The notes beneath the pieces were generated by a model. It saw only the letters and a list, made by a program, of their open reading frames with translations. It was not told the origin of the DNA and searched no databases. DNA of 40,634 nt from an uncultured Ruminococcus sp. GTDB lineage: Bacteria > Bacillota > Clostridia > Oscillospirales > Acutalibacteraceae. The stretch covers positions 1 through 40,634 of the forward strand of contig CADACB010000013.1 of NCBI GenBank assembly GCA_902786345.1. The letters are read 5' to 3'. A program made the translations under genes and the position numbers. Shown one piece after another: positions 35,098 to 40,634 of the stretch. The stretch's first letter is position 1. The number at the start of each line of letters is the position of its first letter.

Positions 35098-37929
35098 ATG
35101 TCCAAGGTATTAAAGAACAAGGCTTTGTCACTTGTACTTTGTCTGGCTGTTCTGATAAGCTGCTTCGGGACTGTTGGTGCATTTATAACATCAGCTGCCC
35201 CCAGTTTTACAGACAACCTCAAGTCAGGCAAATATGAGCTGAAAGCAGAGTATTATCCGGAAGAAGCATTTATGAAAATGCCTGCGATAATAACTATCGA
35301 CACAGAAGCCAAGACATTCAACACACAAGATGCCAGAGAGGGTAAAGACCTCGCTAACAAAGGCTTCGGCAGCTATAGTTTTGACGAGGCAACAGGTGTA
35401 TACACAGTAACATACATTGCTGATACACGAGAGGGTACTACAACAACCTTCACATATTCCGATAATGCTATCACCTTCACAAGCCCGATGATGTTCGGGA
35501 TGGCAATGATGAACATTACTGACGATGACGGCAACTTCATACCTTATACAGCTAAGCTTGAAGAAGATAAGCCGGATGATGAACCTGCTGTAAATCCTCA
35601 GTTTGACAAGCCTTATAAGGGTACAACAAATGATGACAGTACGGGTGTGCTCCGTGTATATGAGTCAGAAATAATATTCAGTGAAGACGGAACATATGAA
35701 TACAAAACTCATCTTTCATATCCGGATTATCCTGACATAGGCACATATAACTGGTCAAAATCAGGTAAATGGACTGCTTCCGGCAACAAGCTTACACTTT
35801 CTGAGTCTGCATCTGATATACGCTCAACAGTTGACAACGACAATCAGATAACTCTTAATCACACACCTTATTCCGGACGTGACTCAATTAAAATGATACT
35901 TACAATTAAGTCTGATGTACCCTCTCCGATAGATTCTGATTTCAAAGAGGGTACATATGAAGGTTCCTTTGAAAAGCAGGCTATGAGCGGCGTTGGTATC
36001 AACTATGACATTTCAGCTTCATTCAAGGACGGCAAATACAGCTATGATGTACGTGTTCAGCTTACAAACGGAGAATACGATAATCAGGACAGCACAAAAA
36101 CAGGAACATATAAAATTGAAGACAATAAGCTGATCTTTGACGGCGGAAACATTGAGAATGCCGAAATAACAGGCGAAGGTATGCTTAAACTTTATGGTAC
36201 GCTTTCTTCATTTGCATTTGCTCCTGATTATGCAGATGTCATCTGGGTATCTGATAAAGGTCCGGATGACGAAAAACCCATACACGATGACCAAAACAAT
36301 ATTTATGCATTTACATCCATATCTGCATATGATTTCACATACGGAGAGGCACAGAAGCTTACTATTGTTTGTGAAGGTCCTTTTGCAGACTTTACAGATG
36401 TACTTGTTGATGGAATAAAGCTTGATTCATCATATTACAGTGCCGAAGAAGGCTCAACAAAAATTGTAATTTCAGATGAATTTATGTCATCACTTGAAAT
36501 AGGCAAGCACTACATTACTTTAGCATATACAAACGGCAGCAGTAATCAGCTTGTTATACGTACAGCAAAGGCTGAGGGAAGTTATACCGATGAGCTTAAG
36601 TCAGGCAATTATGAACTTAAGCTTGATGATTTTGACGACAGCGTAGGTGTTCATCGTCATCCCTGCATAATAACCATAGATACCGAAGGTATGACCTTCA
36701 TAATTCACGACACAAATGATGAAATCACAAATAAAGGCTCGGGTACTATAAGCTTTGACAGTGCAACAGGCGAATATACTATGAACTATATAGCAGGCGG
36801 TCCTGAAACGCAGACTGATCCTACAAGTACATTTGTATTTGACTCTGATTGTCTTGTATTCAGAACGCCTCTCAAACTTGGCAGATCAATGATGAATATT
36901 AGAGACGAAAACGGCAAGTTCATAAGCTATACAGCAGTCCTCATATCAGAAGAATATGATGAATACGCTAATAAACTGAAATCAGGAAGCTATGAGCTTA
37001 CAGAAGAAAGCTATGATGCTTCTGCGTTTATGAAAGTTCCTGCAATAATAACCATTGATACCGAAAATAAGACCTTTGCGATCACTGATAACCGTGAAGC
37101 AACAAAGGGCGAGCCTAAAGGCTCAGGATATTATGAATTTAATGCAGTAACAGGTGTATATACAATGACTTATACATCCGGCATTGCAGAAGGCAGAATA
37201 GGTTCAACTGCAACCTTTGTATACAGTGATGATTCAATAACATTCACAAGTCCTATGCTCTTTGGCAGTGCTATGATGAACATCACAGATGAAGACGGTA
37301 ACTTTATACCATATACAGCAAAGCTTATGAATGGTGAAGAAAAACCTGATCCCGAACCTGAGCAGCCTGTATACATTATCCTTAACGGAGCTGACGGTAC
37401 GGTGGCATTCGGTGCACCGATCGAATATCGTGTCCGTTGCAGCGGTCCTGTTGATAAGTTTACAGGACTTTATATGGATGATGTACTAATATCAATATCA
37501 GATTATACGGTAAGTGAAGGTTCAACAATAGTTGTACTTTCACCGAGCTATATGCAGAACTTGTCAGAGGGCATACATACTCTCAGCTTTGCTTATACCG
37601 ACGGTACTGCACAGACAACCATCACTGTAAAAAATGCTTCAGGCAGCAGTGAAGAGCCTGATAATACCAACAATAGTATTAATGATAATCAGATCGGCAA
37701 TAACGGGCAGCAGCCAACAACCAACAATAACAGCGGATCAGAACAGCAGCAGACAAACAACAATGCTGAAAGCAGCGGAAAAACAGAAAATAACGTTCCT
37801 GAGAACAATACTTCATCAAATGTAGTTTCGACAGGTGATTCCTTCACTTTTGTAATTCCTGCAATAATGCTCATAAGCTTTTCAGCAGTCGTAATATGCT
37901 TTAGAAAAAGAAAAACTGATTCCGAATAA
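35098..37929 (+). CDS. multidomain surface protein with repeated beta-rich domains
   Basis: 943 aa. Signal peptide (about 1-34, ending TSAAP). Domains in order: A1 (38-155), B (168-272), C (281-383), X2-like Ig (402-489), A2 (497-616), A3 (624-743), second X2-like Ig (757-845), an Asn/Gln/Ser-rich spacer (846-908), VVSTGD (909-914), a hydrophobic segment (917-935) and the basic tail RKRK. A domains share SGxYEL, IITIDTE and FTSPMxFG signatures. The C-terminus resembles a sortase signal, but lacks the Pro of LPxTG. AAAGGAG precedes the ATG. It is the outermost component of the operon and likely captures the ligand or adheres to a target. A terminator follows. Confidence 0.78.
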   Translation: MSKVLKNKALSLVLCLAVLISCFGTVGAFITSAAPSFTDNLKSGKYELKAEYYPEEAFMKMPAIITIDTEAKTFNTQDAREGKDLANKGFGSYSFDEATGVYTVTYIADTREGTTTTFTYSDNAITFTSPMMFGMAMMNITDDDGNFIPYTAKLEEDKPDDEPAVNPQFDKPYKGTTNDDSTGVLRVYESEIIFSEDGTYEYKTHLSYPDYPDIGTYNWSKSGKWTASGNKLTLSESASDIRSTVDNDNQITLNHTPYSGRDSIKMILTIKSDVPSPIDSDFKEGTYEGSFEKQAMSGVGINYDISASFKDGKYSYDVRVQLTNGEYDNQDSTKTGTYKIEDNKLIFDGGNIENAEITGEGMLKLYGTLSSFAFAPDYADVIWVSDKGPDDEKPIHDDQNNIYAFTSISAYDFTYGEAQKLTIVCEGPFADFTDVLVDGIKLDSSYYSAEEGSTKIVISDEFMSSLEIGKHYITLAYTNGSSNQLVIRTAKAEGSYTDELKSGNYELKLDDFDDSVGVHRHPCIITIDTEGMTFIIHDTNDEITNKGSGTISFDSATGEYTMNYIAGGPETQTDPTSTFVFDSDCLVFRTPLKLGRSMMNIRDENGKFISYTAVLISEEYDEYANKLKSGSYELTEESYDASAFMKVPAIITIDTENKTFAITDNREATKGEPKGSGYYEFNAVTGVYTMTYTSGIAEGRIGSTATFVYSDDSITFTSPMLFGSAMMNITDEDGNFIPYTAKLMNGEEKPDPEPEQPVYIILNGADGTVAFGAPIEYRVRCSGPVDKFTGLYMDDVLISISDYTVSEGSTIVVLSPSYMQNLSEGIHTLSFAYTDGTAQTTITVKNASGSSEEPDNTNNSINDNQIGNNGQQPTTNNNSGSEQQQTNNNAESSGKTENNVPENNTSSNVVSTGDSFTFVIPAIMLISFSAVVICFRKRKTDSE

Positions 37930-37951
37930 TAGTGCTTCTTAATGCACTTTC

Positions 37952-37990
37952 AACCGGCTTGATGAAATGTCAAGCCGGTTTTCGTTTTTT
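37952..37990 (+). terminator. terminator of the surface protease/importer operon
   Basis: AACCGGCTTGA and TCAAGCCGGTT form a perfect 11-bp stem with a 7-nt loop, followed by TTCGTTTTTT. A smaller AGTGC/GCACT hairpin lies just before it (37931-37948). Confidence 0.9.
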
Positions 37991-38010
37991 TAAAAAATGC
38001 ACAGAATAAT

Positions 38011-38039
38011 TTGTATTATCGGAATAAATGTGGTATAAT
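38011..38039 (+). promoter_or_regulatory. promoter of the ABC half-transporter pair
   Basis: TTGTAT (-35), a 17-bp spacer and a perfect TATAAT (-10) extended by TGG. It separates these genes from the upstream operon, so the pair has its own control. Confidence 0.75.
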
Positions 38040-38082
38040 GCATTTAACTTCATTTTTAAATTATAATAACAGGAGGTAGAAT

Positions 38083-39813
38083 ATGTTTGATAAACGATTG
38101 ATGAAAATGTGCCCTGAAAGCAGAAAATATATTATCGGTAATATTATTCTACAATGGCTTGAGCTGTGCCTTAATGCAACAATGATAATAACGATAGCAT
38201 ATTCGTTAGAAAAGCTTTATCTCAGGGAATGGAGTATGGCTGATATGACATTTCCTTTTGTAATAATAGCTTCAACTATCATACTGCGCTTCTTCACAAC
38301 TCATTTTGCAGCCCGTATGAGCTATCTTGCGTCAAAAACCGTAAAACGTGTTATGAGGAAAAAAATATATGCTAAACTGCTTAAATTTGGCAGCTCATAC
38401 CGTGAACACGTAACCACCGCAGAGCTTGTTCAGGAATCCGTTGAGGGTGTAGATCAGCTTGAAAGCTATTTCGGATTATATATGCCTCAATTCTTTTATG
38501 CATTTATAGCACCACTTTGTTTGTTTTTCCTTTTCGGATTTGGAGGTTCGTGGACTGTTGCAACGGTTCTTCTTATATGTGTTCCGCTTATACCAGGGGC
38601 AATAATCGTTGTACAAAAGATCGACAAAAAAATCCTCGCAAAATACTGGGGACAGTATACACAGCTTGGAAGTACCTTTCTTGAAAATCTTCAGGGTATG
38701 ACAACTCTGAAAACCTATAGTGCAGATGAATATAAAAATATACAGATGAATAAGGAATCAGAACATTTTCGCAAGGTTACAATGAAGGTTCTGACAATGC
38801 AGCTCAATTCAGTTACAATTATGGATTTTGTCGCTTATGGAGGTGCAGCACTCGGTATACTGCTTGCTGTTCAGAGCTTTATTAACGGCGGCATAGGCAT
38901 CACATCCTGTATATTTATGATACTTCTTTCAGCGGATTTCTTCCTTCCTATGAGAAGGCTCGGCAGTTATTTTCATGTTGCAATGAACGGCATGGCAGCC
39001 AGTGATAAAATATTCAGATTTCTTAACGAAGAAGAGAAGGCTGAAAAAACAGAAAAAGCTTCACAAGGAGATATTGTTCTTGATGATGTTTGCTTCTCAT
39101 ATGACAAGGAACGTGAAATTCTTCACAATGTAAATATAACTGTTCCCGAAAATAAATTCATTGCCATAGTAGGCGAATCCGGAAGTGGAAAGTCCACTGT
39201 GTCTTCACTGATAATGGGAAGAAACAAGCCGGACAGTGGTAAAATAACCATTAAAGATGTTATGATCGATAATATTTCAGAAAAAAGCCTGATGAAGCAT
39301 ATTACATATATCGGCTTCGGAAGTGTGTTCTTCAAGGGAACTGTAAGGGAAAATCTTTTGCTGGGGGATAAGTCTGCCGATGATAAGAAGCTCTGGAGAG
39401 TACTTGAGGATTGCAGTATTGCGGAATTTTTCAGAACACAGAACGGACTTGATACACGACTTAACGAAAATGCAGATAATCTTTCCGGCGGACAAAAACA
39501 GCGTCTTGCACTTGCACGGGCAATACTTCACGATTCACCTGTATATATATTTGATGAAGCAACCAGTAATATAGATATTGAAAGCGAAGAGGCTGTTCTT
39601 GAACAAATACATAAGCTTGTAAAACGCAAGACAGTCATAATGATCTCACATCGTCTTGCAAATGTAACAAAGGCCGACCGCATCTATTGTATGGAAAACG
39701 GATATACAGTTGAAAGCGGTACTCACAGTGAACTTCTTGACAAAGGCGGAGTGTATTCAGGCTTATGGAAAACTCAGGCAGAGCTCGAGAAATATGGAAA
39801 GGAGATGAAGTAA
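38083..39813 (+). CDS. exporter-type ABC half-transporter (permease plus ATPase)
   Basis: 576 aa, the normal length for a fused half-transporter. Six membrane helices lie in about 18-300; the ATPase domain is at about 328-560. Walker A is GESGSGKST, signature NLSGGQKQRLALARA, Walker B YIFDEATSNID, and the switch ISHRLAN. The sequence resembles CydC/CydD-like heterodimeric transporters common in clostridia. AGGAGG lies before the ATG. The next gene, one base downstream, should be its partner but is broken. Substrate unknown. Confidence 0.9.
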   Translation: MFDKRLMKMCPESRKYIIGNIILQWLELCLNATMIITIAYSLEKLYLREWSMADMTFPFVIIASTIILRFFTTHFAARMSYLASKTVKRVMRKKIYAKLLKFGSSYREHVTTAELVQESVEGVDQLESYFGLYMPQFFYAFIAPLCLFFLFGFGGSWTVATVLLICVPLIPGAIIVVQKIDKKILAKYWGQYTQLGSTFLENLQGMTTLKTYSADEYKNIQMNKESEHFRKVTMKVLTMQLNSVTIMDFVAYGGAALGILLAVQSFINGGIGITSCIFMILLSADFFLPMRRLGSYFHVAMNGMAASDKIFRFLNEEEKAEKTEKASQGDIVLDDVCFSYDKEREILHNVNITVPENKFIAIVGESGSGKSTVSSLIMGRNKPDSGKITIKDVMIDNISEKSLMKHITYIGFGSVFFKGTVRENLLLGDKSADDKKLWRVLEDCSIAEFFRTQNGLDTRLNENADNLSGGQKQRLALARAILHDSPVYIFDEATSNIDIESEEAVLEQIHKLVKRKTVIMISHRLANVTKADRIYCMENGYTVESGTHSELLDKGGVYSGLWKTQAELEKYGKEMK

Positions 39814-39814
39814 T

Positions 39815-40543
39815 ATGAAAAAGCAGAGTAAGCTGAGAGTTCTTCTCAGAATGATAAAGCTGGTGAAACCGCTTACAGGATTTATGATCCTTGCAGTAAT
39901 TATGGGAACACTCGGATTCCTTTGTGCACAATTTATACCGATACTCGGTGCTTTTGCTGTTTCATATGGTCTTAAATTCAATATCCCATTTGATATAAGC
40001 TTTGTTTTTGCAGGACTGATAGTGCTCGCACTTCTCAGGGCATTCCTTCGTTATACCGAGCAGAGAACAAACCACTATATAGCTTTTACACTTCTTGCTA
40101 TAATACGTGACAAGGTATTTAAAGCTCTCAGACGTCTTTGTCCTGCAAAACTTGAAGGCAAAGATAAAGGAGATCTTATTTCCCTTATAACTTCTGACGT
40201 AGAACTTCTTGAGGTATTCTATGCACATACAATATCTCCTATATGCATAGCATTTCTTACAGAAACAATAATGTGCTTGTTTATCAGCTCGTATCATTGG
40301 AGTCTTGGTCTGCTGGCATTGTGTGCATTCGTAAGCGTAGGTATCATACTTCCGCTTATAATATCAAAACGCAGCGGTACACTTGGTGACAAACTCAGAG
40401 GTCAGTCAGGAGAGCTTGCTGCTTATATGCTCGAAAATATCAGAGGAATTGATGAAACTGTACAGTATGATACAGGCGATGAACGTCTGAAAAAGCTGAC
40501 GGATAAAACGGATGAACTTTCTGAAAATCAGGGAAGACTTAAG
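39815..40543 (+). pseudogene. partner ABC half-transporter, truncated by an insertion
   Basis: The reading frame stays open for 256 codons to a stop at 40583-40585. The first about 243 residues are a normal half-transporter membrane domain: helices near 20-75, FLRYTEQRTNHYIAF, GDLISLITSDVELLEVFYAHT, and GQSGELAAYMLENIRGIDETVQYD. Homology ends near K243; the last 13 residues look unrelated. The ATPase domain (about 330 residues) is missing. The break coincides with the start of sequence with the look of an insertion-sequence end. The heterodimer encoded with the gene at 38083 is probably non-functional in this strain, unless the frame resumes beyond the window. Confidence 0.75.
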
Positions 40544-40557
40544 GCAACACCGCATAA

Positions 40558-40586
40558 TTGCGAAGTCATTGAAAATATGATATAAT
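40558..40586 (+). promoter_or_regulatory. promoter at the insertion-sequence end
   Basis: TTGCGA (-35), a 17-bp spacer and a perfect TATAAT (-10). The predicted start site falls at about 40593, exactly on the ATG of the following frame, so the message may be leaderless. Confidence 0.6.
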
Positions 40587-40592
40587 AAAAAC

Positions 40593-40634
40593 ATGAACAG
40601 ACAGATGACACTGGCAGAAATGAATGATGAGTTT
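40593..40634 (+). CDS. start of a putative transposase (partial)
   Basis: Only 14 codons are visible, reading MNRQMTLAEMNDEF and still open at the window edge. Transposases of several IS groups in Ruminococcus-like bacteria start with a similar MxQMTLAxxE phrase, from memory. No ribosome binding site is visible before the ATG. The identification rests on this short match and the context. Confidence 0.45.
   Translation, partial: MNRQMTLAEMNDEF

Larger units (their letters stand above)
40543..40634 (+). mobile_element. left end of an insertion sequence (continues past the window)
   Basis: GGCAACACCGC at 40543 resembles terminal inverted repeats I associate with transposons of gut clostridia. 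It begins exactly where transporter homology stops. Within 60 bp there is a consensus promoter and a fresh reading frame, the usual arrangement at an IS left end. The right end and target duplication lie outside the window, so the family is not assigned. Confidence 0.6.

Noticed and set aside
40541-40634. Simple frameshift in the second ABC half-transporter
   Set aside because: The other two forward frames after 40541 do not resume transporter-like sequence, so replacement by foreign DNA fits better than a sequencing or mutational frameshift.
1-40634. CRISPR array, prophage or tRNA/rRNA genes
   Set aside because: I saw no regularly spaced direct repeats, no phage structural or integrase genes, and no tRNA- or rRNA-like sequence in any gap.

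Overview
The window looks like a chromosomal segment of an anaerobic, low-G+C, spore-lineage Firmicute, most likely a Ruminococcus-type member of the Oscillospirales. The reasons are an AT-rich coding style, an oxygen-sensitive class III ribonucleotide reductase with its radical-SAM activase, a full-length SigK-type sporulation sigma factor, Gram-positive lipoproteins, and a C-terminal wall-anchor-like tail. This assignment is inferred from gene content; no marker gene was searched.

Layout. (1) 32-5058: a response-regulator/histidine-kinase pair in which the phospho-acceptor residues of both proteins appear to be lost. It is co-directional with a VTC-type polyphosphate polymerase, a DUF4956 membrane protein and a beta-helical lipoprotein. 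(2) 5247-8817: a Crp/Fnr regulator divergent from nrdD-nrdG, with an NrdR-like box and several inverted repeats between them. (3) 8856-11349: sigK, a structured non-coding RNA (raiA-motif-like) with a perfect terminator, and hisH-hisF. (4) 11426-15158: a MacA/MacB-like pair without an ATPase gene, followed by a DUF6873-type protein. Two inverted, G+C-rich, degenerate repeat copies flank this block, and a small RNA with a consensus promoter and terminator lies beside the right copy. (5) 15234-19882: housekeeping genes: a TrmN6-like methyltransferase, RsmI, Maf, and two convergent penicillin-binding carboxypeptidases whose stop codons overlap in TTAA. (6) 20176-22180: a MurT-GatD-like pair in which the GatD partner lacks its catalytic Cys and His.

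(7) 22465-37929 is the most distinctive part. It is a run of ten co-directional genes behind one good promoter and an operator-like palindrome, closed by a perfect terminator. It encodes an M6-like zinc metalloprotease lipoprotein, two small lipoproteins, a cytosolic protein of unknown function, a complete Opp/Dpp-type importer (binding protein, two permeases, two ATPases), a lipoprotein with a long Ser/Gln linker, and a 943-residue surface protein. Related beta-rich domains recur in proteins on both sides of the importer, so I read the block as one functional unit: surface capture and processing of a ligand, then import. The ligand is unknown.

(8) 38083-40634: an exporter-type ABC half-transporter and its partner. 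The partner reading frame breaks off inside the membrane domain, at what looks like the left end of an insertion sequence that carries its own promoter and the start of a transposase.
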